Source: Limimonas halophila (GTDB lineage: Bacteria; Pseudomonadota; Alphaproteobacteria; Kiloniellales; Rhodovibrionaceae). From it: DNA of 54,414 nucleotides. The stretch's first letter is position 1; every line of letters begins with the position of its first letter. Position numbers and translations under genes: made by a program. This document shows positions 18,894-29,365 of this stretch, piece after piece. Location: the NCBI RefSeq assembly GCF_900100655.1, contig NZ_FNCE01000004.1, positions 157,577-211,990 on the forward strand, read 5' to 3'. The notes beneath the pieces were generated by a model that made no database searches, was not told where the DNA came from, and saw only the letters and a list, made by a program, of their open reading frames with translations.

Positions 18894-18941
18894 GGGCATG
18901 ATGAGGTCGGGCCGGAACGGCCCGGGCGTTGCATCATGCCC
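18894..18941. terminator. Bidirectional terminator between convergent genes
   Basis: A nested hairpin has an outer 10-bp stem, GGGCATGATG at 18894-18903 with CATCATGCCC at 18932-18941, and an inner 7-bp stem, CGGGCCG/CGGCCCG, around GAA. It sits between the DUF2155 gene and the convergent yciB-like gene and could serve both. Confidence 0.65.
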
Positions 18942-19004
18942 GCGCATGAATCAGATAGAGCGCGATCAGGCTCGTCAGGGGATTCGCCGTCGTCTCATCG
19001 CGAT

Positions 19005-19577
19005 CTAGGCTTCCTGCTCGTCCTCGACGCGGTAGCGGGTGAGCAGCGGCACCTGCAGCACGGCGAAACCGAGCGTCAGCGCCAGCAGGCCGAAGACCTT
19101 GAAGGTCACCCAGACGTCCGTGGGCTGGGTGCGCCAGACGATCTCGTTCAGCACCGCCAGCGAGGCGAAGAACGCCGCCCAGCGCGCCGTCAGCACCGTC
19201 CAGCCGCGGTGGGTGAGGCTCCACGGCAGCGCCATACCCAGCACGGGGCGCAGCAGCGGCTTGTCGAACACCAGCCCGCCGGCCAGCACGCTGGCGAACA
19301 GGGCCTCCACGATCGTCGGCTTCATCTTGATGAAGGCGGGATCGTTGAGCCACAGCGTCAGGCCGCCGAAAACCGTGACGATCACGGCAGTGATGAGCGG
19401 CAGCGTGGGCACGGTGCGCGTCGTCGCCACCGACAGGCCCAGCCCGGCCACGGTGACAGCCACGATGACGGCGGTGGCCACAAACAGCCCGTGCGTCATG
19501 TAGGCGGCGAAGAAGGCCACGAGCGGGCCGTAATCCACCACCGGCCGCACCCACGCGGGGCCCCGGGACTGTTGCAT
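19005..19577 (-). CDS. yciB: YciB/IspZ inner-membrane septation protein
   Basis: 190 residues with about five membrane helices. Family landmarks are the N-terminal DYGPLVAFFAAYM, the central LNDPAFIKMKPTIVEALFA stretch and LNEIVWR. YciB (intracellular septation protein A, IspZ) is an inner-membrane protein linked to envelope synthesis and division; its biochemical role is unsettled. The start is the ATG at 19577 after GGGCGAG. It is the last gene of a leftward run aroQ-accB-accC-aat-yciB. Confidence 0.92.
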   Translation of the reverse strand: MQQSRGPAWVRPVVDYGPLVAFFAAYMTHGLFVATAVIVAVTVAGLGLSVATTRTVPTLPLITAVIVTVFGGLTLWLNDPAFIKMKPTIVEALFASVLAGGLVFDKPLLRPVLGMALPWSLTHRGWTVLTARWAAFFASLAVLNEIVWRTQPTDVWVTFKVFGLLALTLGFAVLQVPLLTRYRVEDEQEA

Positions 19578-19653
19578 CGTCTCGCCCTTTATCCTGTGCG
19601 CGTGCCTGGCGCCGGGGCTTGCCACGGCGCGCGTGCCGCCCGCAACCGCAGCC

Positions 19654-20334
19654 TCATCCGCCGGGCACCGTGCGCACGGCGCCGAAGCGTTCGTTGCCGT
19701 GGCGCCCCGCGAGGAAGGCCTCGACGTCCGCCTGCCGGATCGCGCGCGGGAAGGTCGCGGGCACCGGCACCGCCTTCGCCAGCAGGTGCCGGTACTGGTC
19801 GCGGCGGATTTCCACCGCGCCGAACTGCGACAGGTGGGGCGTGTTGAACTGCGTGTCCAGCAGCACGAAGCGCCCCTTGCACAAGCGGATGACGAGGTGG
19901 ACAAGCGCAACCTTGCTGGCCTCGCTGACGGTGGCGAACATCGACTCGCCGAAGAACGCCCCGCCGAGCGCGACGCCGTAGAGGCCGCCCACCAACTCCC
20001 CGTCGCGCCAGCATTCGACGGAATGGGCGAAGCCCATCTCCGCCAGTTCGGAGTAGAGGCGCTCGATCGTTGGGTTGATCCAGGTGTCGGGGCGCTCCGG
20101 GCCGGGCGCGGCGCAGCCCGCGATGACCCGGTCGAAGGCGGTGTCGGCAGTGACGGTGAATTCCCCCCGGCGCACGCGCCGCCGCAGGCGCCGGGGCACG
20201 TGAAAGCTCTCCAGCGGAATGACGCCGCGCAACTCCGGATCAATCCAATGGACGTCCGGGTCGCGGCGGCTTTCCGCCATGGGGAAGATGCCGACCGCGT
20301 AGGCCCGAAGCAGGAGGTCCGGTGTCAGCTCCAT
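19654..20334 (-). CDS. aat: Leucyl/phenylalanyl-tRNA--protein transferase
   Basis: 226 residues, full length for Aat. The enzyme adds Leu or Phe from aminoacyl-tRNA to proteins with N-terminal Lys or Arg, marking them for ClpS/ClpAP. Landmarks are [12 protein letters not shown], the [14 protein letters not shown] segment, the [21 protein letters not shown] core and [16 protein letters not shown]. Genes upstream and downstream run in the same direction. Confidence 0.95.
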   Translation of the reverse strand: MELTPDLLLRAYAVGIFPMAESRRDPDVHWIDPELRGVIPLESFHVPRRLRRRVRRGEFTVTADTAFDRVIAGCAAPGPERPDTWINPTIERLYSELAEMGFAHSVECWRDGELVGGLYGVALGGAFFGESMFATVSEASKVALVHLVIRLCKGRFVLLDTQFNTPHLSQFGAVEIRRDQYRHLLAKAVPVPATFPRAIRQADVEAFLAGRHGNERFGAVRTVPGG

Positions 20335-20428
20335 CGCCCGCCAAAGGTTCCGCGTCTCACCCTTCGATCCTATCGGAGATGGGGATTGCGGGCGAGAGGC
20401 GCAAACGCTTTCTCGCGCCGGGCGACGC

Positions 20429-21775
<1,347 letters not shown>

Positions 21776-21784
21776 GGCCGGCCG

Positions 21785-22246
21785 CTACTCGATCACCAGG
21801 AGCGGTTCGCCGAATTCCACGGGCTGGCCGTCTTGGACGATGACACGGCGAACCGTGCCCGAGCGCGGCGCGGGCAGCGGGTTCATCACCTTCATCGCCT
21901 CGACGATCAGCAGGGTCTGGCCCTCCTGCACCTGATCGCCCTCGCGCACGAAGGGGTCGGCCCCTGGTTCGGGCGCCACGTAGACCGTCCCCACCATCGG
22001 CGCGGTCACCGCGCCCTCCGGCACGGGCTCGCTGCTCTCCGCCGGCTGCGGCGGCGCGCCGCCGGACTCGGCCTGGCCGGGCGCAGCGGGCGCCGCAGGC
22101 TGGGCGGGCGCCGCGGCAACCTGGACGGTGCGCGCCACGCGCACGCGTTGATCGCCGCTCTCGAACTCGATCTCGCTGAGATCCGCTTCCTGGAGCAGGT
22201 GCGACAGCCGCCGCACGAACTCCTCGTCCAACTCGGAATTCGCCAT
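21785..22246 (-). CDS. accB: Acetyl-CoA carboxylase biotin carboxyl carrier protein
   Basis: 153 residues. An N-terminal helical region (1-38) is followed by an Ala/Pro linker (about 43-76) and a C-terminal biotinyl domain, with the biotinylation site EAMKVMN (Lys119) and the protruding-thumb region before it. It carries biotin between AccC and the carboxyltransferase. The start ATG overlaps the aroQ stop by one base and has AAAGGA upstream. Confidence 0.97.
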   Translation of the reverse strand: MANSELDEEFVRRLSHLLQEADLSEIEFESGDQRVRVARTVQVAAAPAQPAAPAAPGQAESGGAPPQPAESSEPVPEGAVTAPMVGTVYVAPEPGADPFVREGDQVQEGQTLLIVEAMKVMNPLPAPRSGTVRRVIVQDGQPVEFGEPLLVIE

Positions 22247-22704
22247 CAGGTGTTCCTTTCCTCGCGCGTGCGCGCCGCGAGCGCGTCGATCGCGAAGGCG
22301 TAGCCGTCCTTGCCGAAGCCGCTGATCACGCCGAGCGCGACGGGCGCGATGTAGGAGTGGTGCCGGAAGCTCTCGCGCTGGAAGACGTTGGACAGGTGAA
22401 CCTCCACCACCGGCAGCCGCACCGCGCGGAGCGCGTCCAGCAGCGCCACCGAGGTGTGGGTGTAGGCGCCGGCGTTGACGACGATGCCGCGGCACCGTGC
22501 GCCGGCCGCGTGCACCAGCTCGACCAACTCGCCTTCGTGGTTCGACTGGTGGAAGTCCACCGCGAGCCCGTGCGCCCGCGCCCGGTCGTGGCACAGCGCC
22601 TCGATCGTCGCCAGGGTGTCGCCGCCGTAGACACCCGGCTCGCGCTGACCCAAGAGGTTCAGATTGGGTCCATTGAGGACCATGAGTCGGTCGGTCGTGG
22701 GCAT
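22246..22704 (-). CDS. aroQ: Type II 3-dehydroquinate dehydratase
   Basis: 152 residues from the ATG at 22704, matching the compact type II enzyme. It converts 3-dehydroquinate to 3-dehydroshikimate in the shikimate pathway. Landmarks are LNGPNLNLLGQREPGVYG (with the catalytic Tyr), NAGAYTHTSVALLDAL, and EVHLSNVFQRESFRHHS with the conserved His and Arg. The frame extends to 22755 but the extension looks unrelated. It is the first gene of the aroQ-accB-accC-aat-yciB run. Confidence 0.95.
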   Translation of the reverse strand: MPTTDRLMVLNGPNLNLLGQREPGVYGGDTLATIEALCHDRARAHGLAVDFHQSNHEGELVELVHAAGARCRGIVVNAGAYTHTSVALLDALRAVRLPVVEVHLSNVFQRESFRHHSYIAPVALGVISGFGKDGYAFAIDALAARTREERNT

Positions 22705-22945
22705 TTCCGAGCCTTCGGACGACGATCGAACGGCCGGCGCGCCGGGCGCATCCATCCGGTGCCGGCGCGCGGAGAGGATCCGCGCGAGTGCTCGCCGGCC
22801 GCATGCACGCCCTTATTTACCGCCGTCAACGGTGCAAAAGACGGCTAGCATAGCCCAGCGGCAACGTGCAACGCGCTTGCCGTACGCGTACGGATTTTGC
22901 GGTGTTCGACTGAGGGATGGGCGTGGTCGTTCAGGGAATGCGCCC

Positions 22946-24325
22946 TCAGCCGTTCGAGTTCTCGAGCTGGCGTTCCGCCTCGTGGGCGATGTCGCGGGCG
23001 CGCAGCCAGGGTCGCGAGTGTTCCTCCAGGCGCTGCTGGGCCCGCTTCGCCTGCCGGCGCGCCGTTTGCGGGTCGCCCTTGGCCAGCGCCGATTCCGCCA
23101 ACGCCACGGCGGTCATGCCCTTGTCGCCCAGGCGGCCGTGGGCGATGGCGGCCAGCCGCCAGGCGAAGGCGTTGCGCGGCTCGGCGTCCAGCACCTGATT
23201 CACGTTGTCCAGCGCCTTGCGCGTCAGCTCGCTCTCGTTGAGCTGCAGCTGCACCTCGGCCAGCCCCAGCCGGATGAGCTGCGAATTCGGCCGCAGTTCG
23301 CTGGCCCGGCGATACGGCTCGAGCGCGCGCCGGATACGGCCGTTTTCGAACAGCATCTGGCCCTTGAGCTCGTGGAAATAGGGGTCGTCCGGATGGTCGG
23401 CGATCAGGCCGTCCACCAGCTCCAGGGCCTTGTCCAGGTCCGGCTCGCGGTAGTGCGCGATGGCGCGGGCGTAGCGCGCGGCCACGGTGTCCTTGCCCGC
23501 GTAGTCGCGCAGCGTGCCTTCGGGCGCGCTCAGGAAGGCGTCCAGCTTCGCCTGCATGCGCTTGTGCATGCGCCGCAGCTTCAGCGGGGCGGGCTCGCCG
23601 TGGTGCGGCGAGGTCTCGACGGCCTGTTGCAGGAACTTGATGCGGTCGCGCGTGAGCGGGTGCGTTTGCAGGAACGGTTCCTGGTTGTCCGACAGCAGCG
23701 CCGTCTGCCCCTCCAGCTTCTTCATGAAGGTCATCAGCCCGCGCGGCGAGTAGCCCGCCTCGTTCAGATAGCTCACCGCCGCCTGGTCGGCGGTGCCTTC
23801 CTGGGCGCGCGTGTAGGCCAGGAGATTGCTAACGATGGCCCCCTGGCCGAGCTGTGTGACTGCCAGGCCGACGTCGCTCTGGCCCGTCAGCACCGCCGCG
23901 CCGACACCAAGCACCATCGAGGCGATCGCGCCGACGCTGGAATCCTGCTGGGCCATTCGCCGGCCCGCGATGTCGCCGCTGGCGATGTGGCCCGCCTCGT
24001 GCGCCACCACGCCCATGACTTCCAGCGGTGTCTCCGCCGTCAGCAGCAGGCCGGTGTGGAAGAACATGTGCCGGCCCGGCGTGACGAAGGCGTTCAGGCT
24101 GTCTTTGTTGACCAGGTGGATCTTGATCGAGCGCGGCTGCAGTCCCGCGGCCTCGAAGATCGAATCGGAGTAGGCCCGCAGGGTGTGCTCGATCTCGGCG
24201 TCGCGGATGAGCGGCAGCCCGCCCTGCTGCGCTTGCGCCCGCCCGGGTGCCAGCGGCAGCAGCATCGCCACGGCGAGCGTCACCGTGGCCGCGAGGACGG
24301 CGAAACGGGATCTGATCTTGCGCAC
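22946..24325 (-). CDS. M48 metalloprotease with TPR repeats (BepA-like)
   Basis: 459 residues from the GTG at 24325, which has AGAGG at good spacing; a GTG at 24346 gives a longer form. A signal peptide (about 1-33) is followed by an M48 zinc protease domain, with HEAGH at residues 109-113 and a downstream Glu in EGTADQAAV, then a C-terminal TPR superhelix (about 250-440). BepA-type proteins work in the periplasm on outer-membrane protein assembly and quality control. It faces away from the gamma-glutamyltranspeptidase-like gene across a 72-base gap. Confidence 0.9.
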   Translation of the reverse strand: MRKIRSRFAVLAATVTLAVAMLLPLAPGRAQAQQGGLPLIRDAEIEHTLRAYSDSIFEAAGLQPRSIKIHLVNKDSLNAFVTPGRHMFFHTGLLLTAETPLEVMGVVAHEAGHIASGDIAGRRMAQQDSSVGAIASMVLGVGAAVLTGQSDVGLAVTQLGQGAIVSNLLAYTRAQEGTADQAAVSYLNEAGYSPRGLMTFMKKLEGQTALLSDNQEPFLQTHPLTRDRIKFLQQAVETSPHHGEPAPLKLRRMHKRMQAKLDAFLSAPEGTLRDYAGKDTVAARYARAIAHYREPDLDKALELVDGLIADHPDDPYFHELKGQMLFENGRIRRALEPYRRASELRPNSQLIRLGLAEVQLQLNESELTRKALDNVNQVLDAEPRNAFAWRLAAIAHGRLGDKGMTAVALAESALAKGDPQTARRQAKRAQQRLEEHSRPWLRARDIAHEAERQLENSNG

Positions 24326-24397
24326 GACTGTGCCTCTGTGCTTCACCGCTGCAAGCTAGGCGGCTCGCCCATTCGTTTCAATCGAAGCCGGGGGCTC

Positions 24398-25996
24398 ATG
24401 GTGCGCCGGACAACGATGCTGCGCGCCGCGGTCGCACTCGCGGCCGCGACGGGACTGGCTGCGTGCCAGTCCGAGCCGCGCGGGCCTCAGACCGAGCCCG
24501 AAACCCTCGAAGCCAACCGCGTGTCCGGGTTCGCCGGGCTGAGCGCCGCGCAGGCGCCCGCCGTGGCGGAAACCGGCCGCGCCATCCTGGCGCGCAACGG
24601 CACGGTCGCCGACGCCGCGGTGGCGATGGCCTTCACCGCCTCGGTCACGGTGCCATCCCGCGCCGGGCTGGGCGGCGGCGGTGTGTGCATGATCCACCGC
24701 CGCAAGGCCGGGACCACCACGGTGCTGACGTTCCCGCCCGGCCGCGGCGGCGACGGCGCGGCGGCGCCCGCCCTGGTGCGCGGCATGGCGGTGCTGCACG
24801 ACGCGCACGGCCGCAGCTCTTGGGGGGCGTTGGTCAGGCCCGCCCGTCGGCTGGCGCGCGACGGCTTCCAGGTCAGCCGGGTGCTGGCGAACGATTTCGA
24901 CGCGGCCGGCGAGCGGTTGAGCGAGCACGCGCGCCGGGCGTTTGCGCGTTGGGACCGCCGCCTGCCGAGCGCGGGCGATCGGATCACGCAGCCGGGGCTG
25001 GCCGCGACGCTCAACGGTCTGCGCGAGCAGGGGCCCGGTTATGCCTACACGACTCCTTTCGTGCCGCGCTTCCTTCAAGCCGCGGCGGACACCGGATACG
25101 ATCTGAACGCTGGCGCGCTGCGCGGCGTGCGCACGCACACGGCGGACACCCTGGTGCTGACCGTGGGTGAGCGCCGCCTGCATCTGCCGCCCCCGCCGGC
25201 GCTCGGTGGCCTCGCGGCGGCCCAGACGCTGCGGCTCATGGACGCCACCGCGGGCTTGGGCGCGACCACGGGGGCCGACCGCGCCCACGCGGTCATCGAG
25301 GCACTCAAGCGCACCTGGTCGCAGCAGCGCCTGTGGACCGAGAGCACGGGCGTCGAGCCGGGGGCTTTCCTGTCCGACGCCCGCATCCGGGCACTGACGC
25401 GCGGCTGGTCCAGCCAGACACCCACACCGGCCGGCGATCTCGCGCCCGCGCCGATGGACGCGGACCGCGTGCCGCCCGGGACCGGCTTCGTCGTGGCGGA
25501 CCGCTTCGGCAACGTCGTCACCTGCGGGCTGACGATGAACGGCCTGTTCGGCACCGGCGATCTGGCGCAGGGCACGGGCATCCTGCTGGCGTCGGCCGGC
25601 GACGAGGAGACCAGCCTGGGCGGCCTCGTCCCGGCACTGTTCACGACCGCGGACGGCTCGCGCGCCACCGGCGGCCTGGTGGCGGCCGACGGCGGCACCG
25701 CGCCGGGCACGCTGGCGCAGGTGCTGGACCGCTTGGCGGGCGGCGCCAAGATCGCCGACGCCGTGGCCACGCCGCGCGTCCATCATCCGGGCCAACCCGA
25801 TGCGGCGCGCGTGGCGCGGGCGATGCCGTGGCAGGAAATGCAGGATTTGCGCGAGATGGGCCACGACGTGCGCATCCGCGACCATTTGGGCACGATTTCC
25901 GCCGTGGTCTGCCCGGCCTCGGGCGACGGCGCCATGGCGTCCTGTCGGGCGGCCAGCGACGCGCGCGGCAGCGGCGTGGCGCTGCGGGCGGAGTAG
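24398..25996 (+). CDS. Gamma-glutamyltranspeptidase-like lipoprotein, probably inactive
   Basis: 532 residues. A lipoprotein signal ends TGLAAC (Cys23). The remainder follows the GGT fold in outline: AGLGGGGVCMIH corresponds to the GIGGGGF loop, the WGALVRPARRLARDGF stretch to the large-subunit helix, and FGTGDLAQGTGILL to the post-nucleophile region. The catalytic motif TTHxSVVD reads GTGFVVAD, so the nucleophilic Thr position is Gly. The substrate-binding RExAP segment is also missing. It may be a pseudoenzyme or have another activity. It is probably anchored to the outer membrane. Confidence 0.75.
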   Translation: MVRRTTMLRAAVALAAATGLAACQSEPRGPQTEPETLEANRVSGFAGLSAAQAPAVAETGRAILARNGTVADAAVAMAFTASVTVPSRAGLGGGGVCMIHRRKAGTTTVLTFPPGRGGDGAAAPALVRGMAVLHDAHGRSSWGALVRPARRLARDGFQVSRVLANDFDAAGERLSEHARRAFARWDRRLPSAGDRITQPGLAATLNGLREQGPGYAYTTPFVPRFLQAAADTGYDLNAGALRGVRTHTADTLVLTVGERRLHLPPPPALGGLAAAQTLRLMDATAGLGATTGADRAHAVIEALKRTWSQQRLWTESTGVEPGAFLSDARIRALTRGWSSQTPTPAGDLAPAPMDADRVPPGTGFVVADRFGNVVTCGLTMNGLFGTGDLAQGTGILLASAGDEETSLGGLVPALFTTADGSRATGGLVAADGGTAPGTLAQVLDRLAGGAKIADAVATPRVHHPGQPDAARVARAMPWQEMQDLREMGHDVRIRDHLGTISAVVCPASGDGAMASCRAASDARGSGVALRAE

Positions 25997-26135
25997 CGCG
26001 TTCCGGTCCGGCCCGCCCGCTCGGGGTGTCGCGGTGAACGGGGCTTCCGGTTAGACTGCTCACGTGCGGGCATGGTGGCGCGCGCCGCCACGGCCCGGGT
26101 TCGCCGAGCGGCTGCTGGTGTGGGAGGCGCCGCGC

Positions 26136-27059
26136 ATGGGTCAGGGCGTCGACCCGCTCGCCCCCGCCGAGGCCGTCCACTGGGACGGCCGCTCGTTTCA
26201 CTGGGCGGCCCGCGTCATGCCGGCGGCCACGGCGCGCGACGCCGCCGCGCTCTACGCCTTCTGCCGGCGCATCGACGATCTGGGCGACACCACCGACCCG
26301 GCAACGGCCGGGCCCACGCTGGACGCCGTGCTGGCCGCGCTTTCCGGCGGGCTGGCGCCCGATCCCGAAACGGAACGCTTCCTCCAGTTGGCGCAGCGGC
26401 GGGGCGTGTCGCTGGACGCGGCGCGGACGCTTGTCCGCACGGTGCGCGGCGACCTGGAGGCGCCGCGGTTTGCCTGTCCCGACGCCTTGATCCGCTACGC
26501 GCACGGGGTTGCCGGCACGGTGGGCGTGATGATGTGCCCGCTGCTGGGCGTGCGCGACCGGCGGGCATGGCCGTTCGCGGTGGACCTCGGCATCGCCATG
26601 CAGCTCACCAACATCGCGCGCGACGTGGGCGAGGACGCCGCCAAGGGCCGGCGCTACCTGCCGGCGGCGTGGCTCGGGCGTTCGGTGCCGCCGGCCGAGC
26701 TGCTCGCGCCGGACAGGGAGGTGGATGCGCGCGTGCGCCAGGCGCTGGCCGCGAACCTGGATCTGGCCGAGCGCTACTACGCCAGCGCGGGGCGCGGCAT
26801 GCGCTTCATCCCGGCGCGCACGCGGCTGGCGATGCTGGCGGCGCGGCACGTCTACGCCGCGATCGGGCCGCGGGTCCGCGCGACGCACGATTGGCGCCAG
26901 CGCGTGAGCCTGCCGCCGGGGCGCAAGGCGCTGTGCTCGCTGGCGGCGGTGGCGGCGTTCGCGCGGCCGGGAAGCTGGGCCGTGGGCCCGCCGCCCGCGC
27001 ACGATCCCGAATTGCACCGTGCCATCGCCGGCCGCGTGGGCGCCGATCCCACGGCGTGA
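26136..27059 (+). CDS. Phytoene/squalene synthase family protein
   Basis: 307 residues from the ATG at 26136, which has GGGAGG eight bases upstream; a GTG at 26064 adds 24 residues without a ribosome site. It has the trans-isoprenyl diphosphate synthase head-to-head fold. The first Asp-rich motif is in LYAFCRRIDDLGD and the second is NIARDVGED, followed by RRYLP. It condenses two prenyl diphosphates (geranylgeranyl for phytoene, farnesyl for squalene-type products). No desaturase or hopanoid genes are adjacent, so the product is uncertain. It converges on the next gene with only three bases between. Confidence 0.85.
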   Translation: MGQGVDPLAPAEAVHWDGRSFHWAARVMPAATARDAAALYAFCRRIDDLGDTTDPATAGPTLDAVLAALSGGLAPDPETERFLQLAQRRGVSLDAARTLVRTVRGDLEAPRFACPDALIRYAHGVAGTVGVMMCPLLGVRDRRAWPFAVDLGIAMQLTNIARDVGEDAAKGRRYLPAAWLGRSVPPAELLAPDREVDARVRQALAANLDLAERYYASAGRGMRFIPARTRLAMLAARHVYAAIGPRVRATHDWRQRVSLPPGRKALCSLAAVAAFARPGSWAVGPPPAHDPELHRAIAGRVGADPTA

Positions 27060-27062
27060 GCC

Positions 27063-27488
27063 TCACCACGTCAGCACGATCGCGGCGACGCCGGCGCGCG
27101 TCGTCAGCGTCACCAGCGCGCCCAGCAGCAGGACCGCCAGGGAGACGGGCCGCAGCACCACGCGCGCCAGCCACTCGCGCACGGGCAGGAAGCGGGCCGG
27201 GGCGGTTCGGCCGCGCAGGCGTTCCAGCTCCTTGCGGGCGCGGCGGGGCGAGACGGCGAACCACTCGGAATTGGGCATGCGCCTGGGAGCGAGGCGGTGG
27301 TGCAGCGCCGTTTCCAGCCCGCGCCAGTCGCGCGTGTGCGCGGCGTGGTGGAGGCGGAAGGGCTCGGGCAGCGCGGCCGTGCTCAGCTCCGCGACGCGAC
27401 GTTCGGGCGTGCGCGCCGTGCCGCCGATCTTCACCGCGCGCCCCATGCGCGGATGGCTGATGATGTAGACCCATCCACCTGCCGCCAC
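27063..27488 (-). CDS. GIY-YIG (T5orf172-type) domain protein with C-terminal membrane helix
   Basis: 141 residues from a GTG. Residues 6-90 match the T5orf172/MUG113 branch of the GIY-YIG nuclease superfamily: WVYIISHP, VKIGGTARTPERRVAEL, then ETALHHRLAPRRMPNSEWF with the family Glu and Asn. A basic stretch and a predicted membrane helix (about residues 114-138) follow, so the domain would face the cytoplasm from the inner membrane. That architecture is unusual for a nuclease. No ribosome site is evident. The function is unknown. Confidence 0.75.
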   Translation of the reverse strand: MAAGGWVYIISHPRMGRAVKIGGTARTPERRVAELSTAALPEPFRLHHAAHTRDWRGLETALHHRLAPRRMPNSEWFAVSPRRARKELERLRGRTAPARFLPVREWLARVVLRPVSLAVLLLGALVTLTTRAGVAAIVLTW

Positions 27489-27693
27489 GCGTGTTCAACT
27501 CCCCGTTCGCTTGCTGCGCAACCACTGGGCAAATCCTGCCCATAATTTCGCGCATCGCGGAGTCGCCGGCAAGGCCGAACCGGCGGAAACCGGCGGCACA
27601 CGGGGATTCAGGCCAGGTGAAGGGGGGTCCGGGGCACCGCTTGTCCGGCGCAGCGGACGGACGGGATGGGGCCGTGCCCGCGCGAGGACGCGC

Positions 27694-28041
27694 TCAGGCC
27701 TCCGAATCAGGCTCCGCGCCCTCGCCGCCGGTGTAGAGCACGTAGGCCGCGGCCTGGAGCGCCGTGCGCACGGCCTCGGTGTCGTCCTCGGCGGCGAGCA
27801 GGCCGTCGGTCGCGGCCTCGACCAGCTCCTGGTCGGGGTCGAGCAGGCGCGCGAGCTGGGTTTCCGCCGCCTCCGCGCGCTCGCTTTCCAGCTGCGTGCG
27901 GCCCTGGGCGTCGGCGATGTCGTGGATGAGGTCGTCGCGCTCGCGCTGAAGCTGACGGATGGCCGCGATCAACCGCGGCACAGCCTCGGCGTCGGGCTGG
28001 GCTTCCAGCGCGGCGAGCGTGGCGTCGTCGATCTCGGCCAT
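27694..28041 (-). CDS. Hypothetical acidic coiled-coil protein
   Basis: 115 residues from the ATG at 28041, preceded by CGGAGG. I recognise no family. The protein is acidic and helical, with a likely coiled coil at about residues 20-75 (RLIAAIRQLQRERDDLIHDI, then an E/A/Q-rich stretch). The C-terminal part is a helical VEAATDGLLAAEDDTEAVR region. It has no signal peptide or membrane segment. It lies alone between the GIY-YIG and Mrr-like genes on the same strand. Confidence 0.65.
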   Translation of the reverse strand: MAEIDDATLAALEAQPDAEAVPRLIAAIRQLQRERDDLIHDIADAQGRTQLESERAEAAETQLARLLDPDQELVEAATDGLLAAEDDTEAVRTALQAAAYVLYTGGEGAEPDSEA

Positions 28042-28116
28042 GGCGGTGCCTCCGGGCGGTGATGTCCGCCAACCCATGCCCGAGCCCGCGCGCGGCTGCA
28101 AGGTGGGAACGCGGCG

Positions 28117-29130
28117 CTACGACTCTTCGCGCCCCTGATCGGGGATGTAGACGCGTTTGAGCGGGATCAGCGCCTTGTAGTGCATGTCGAAGCGGTCGTA
28201 GTGCTCCAGGATCAGGTTGATCAACTCCTGGCCGTCGATCAGGCGCAGGTTGTTCTTGTTGTGGGCGAAGGCCTTGGCTTGGCTGGTGTAGCTGCCCATG
28301 GAGACGAAGAGGCCGTATTCATCCTGGTCCACCTGGCCGTAGAGTGCGGAGACGTCGTGGTTGCCGACGTTCTGCTCGCTGCTCTTCACCTGCACCTTGA
28401 TGATGGGCGGCTCGAAGCCCAGCGCGTCCTTGTGCGCCACGATGTCGACGCCGCGATCGGGGCCGGGCGGGGCGACGCGCGCCCGGTAGCCCATGCATTC
28501 CAGCAGATGACCGACGAGCGCCGCGAGGCCGTGGCCCTTCGCGTGCGTCGTCAGCGTCTTCACGATGTGGTCGCGCGTCGTCTCCTCGATCTGGTGGACG
28601 ACCTGGCCGATCGTGCCGCCGTCGTCGTCCTCCACCACCGGCGGGACTTCGCCGCGCAGCGCGTTCAGGAATTCCTCGGCGAAGTTCTTCACCTGGAAGA
28701 GCGTGAGCGCGGAGCCGATCTCGTACAACGCGCCCTGGCTGAAGTGGGTGCGTGGCAGGGTCTGCTTCCAGCTCACCCGGCGCCGGTTGGGATTGTGTGA
28801 CTCCCGTTCGGGGGCGTGTTCGTACTCGCCCTCGACGAGGCCGATGTTCACCTGGCGGTCGTGCTTGGACGGGTGGATGACGACGTCGCCCACCTTCATC
28901 TCGTGCACGAAGCGGTAGAGCACGCCCGCCTGGACCGGCAGCGCGCCCGCCTTGGCGTCCGGGTAGGTGCGCTGCATGGCCGCCTTGAAGGCGGCGCGCG
29001 AGGCCTTGAGCGCCGAGAGGTCCCCGACCTCCGGCCAGCCGATGGCGATCACGCCCTCTTTGCGGAAGAGATCCTGGGCATCCACCCCCGGATTGGCGTG
29101 AATGCCCCAGACCGTCGTTTTGGTGGACAT
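28117..29130 (-). CDS. Mrr-type restriction endonuclease-like protein
   Basis: 337 residues from the ATG at 29130. The N-terminal part (1-130) resembles the small-molecule or DNA-sensing domain often fused to Mrr nucleases (VWGIHANPG, GVIAIGWPEVGDL, VGDVVIHPSK). The C-terminal part (about 195-315) is an Mrr_cat PD-(D/E)xK nuclease: LVGHLLECMGYRARV, then DRGVDIVAH and IKVQVKSSE, giving Asp...Gln-x-Lys, then GLFVSMGSYT. Such enzymes cut modified DNA or act as solitary restriction nucleases. No methyltransferase is coupled to it; a type IIL enzyme lies 2 kb upstream. Confidence 0.85.
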   Translation of the reverse strand: MSTKTTVWGIHANPGVDAQDLFRKEGVIAIGWPEVGDLSALKASRAAFKAAMQRTYPDAKAGALPVQAGVLYRFVHEMKVGDVVIHPSKHDRQVNIGLVEGEYEHAPERESHNPNRRRVSWKQTLPRTHFSQGALYEIGSALTLFQVKNFAEEFLNALRGEVPPVVEDDDGGTIGQVVHQIEETTRDHIVKTLTTHAKGHGLAALVGHLLECMGYRARVAPPGPDRGVDIVAHKDALGFEPPIIKVQVKSSEQNVGNHDVSALYGQVDQDEYGLFVSMGSYTSQAKAFAHNKNNLRLIDGQELINLILEHYDRFDMHYKALIPLKRVYIPDQGREES

Positions 29131-29319
29131 GCGCGGAGCCTCGCCGACGTTCGATCCGACGATGAGGAATGAAGCCCACGCCGCCTGGATGCAACCGGAG
29201 CGCACAAACGCGCCGAACTGCACAGCCGCCGATCAGCCGAACGAGGTGTCGCCGCCGTAGGAAGTGGTGTGCCGGTGCGCGTGGGGCTGCCCCGGCCCGT
29301 TCGCGCTCCGTACCCCAAG

Positions 29320-29365
29320 CCCTCTCCTTCAGGAGAGGGCCGGCAGCCGCATGGGCGGCTGCCGG
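29320..29365. repeat. Paired extragenic hairpins
   Basis: CCCTCTCCT/AGGAGAGGG (29320-29328 with 29331-29339) is immediately followed by CCGGCAGCCGC/GCGGCTGCCGG (29340-29350 with 29355-29365, ATGG loop). Both stems are perfect. The arrangement is typical of dispersed bacterial extragenic palindromes. Confidence 0.7.

Noticed and set aside
24398-25996. Naming this gene ggt.
   Set aside because: The nucleophilic Thr and the RExAP motif appear to be missing, so the standard activity cannot be assumed.
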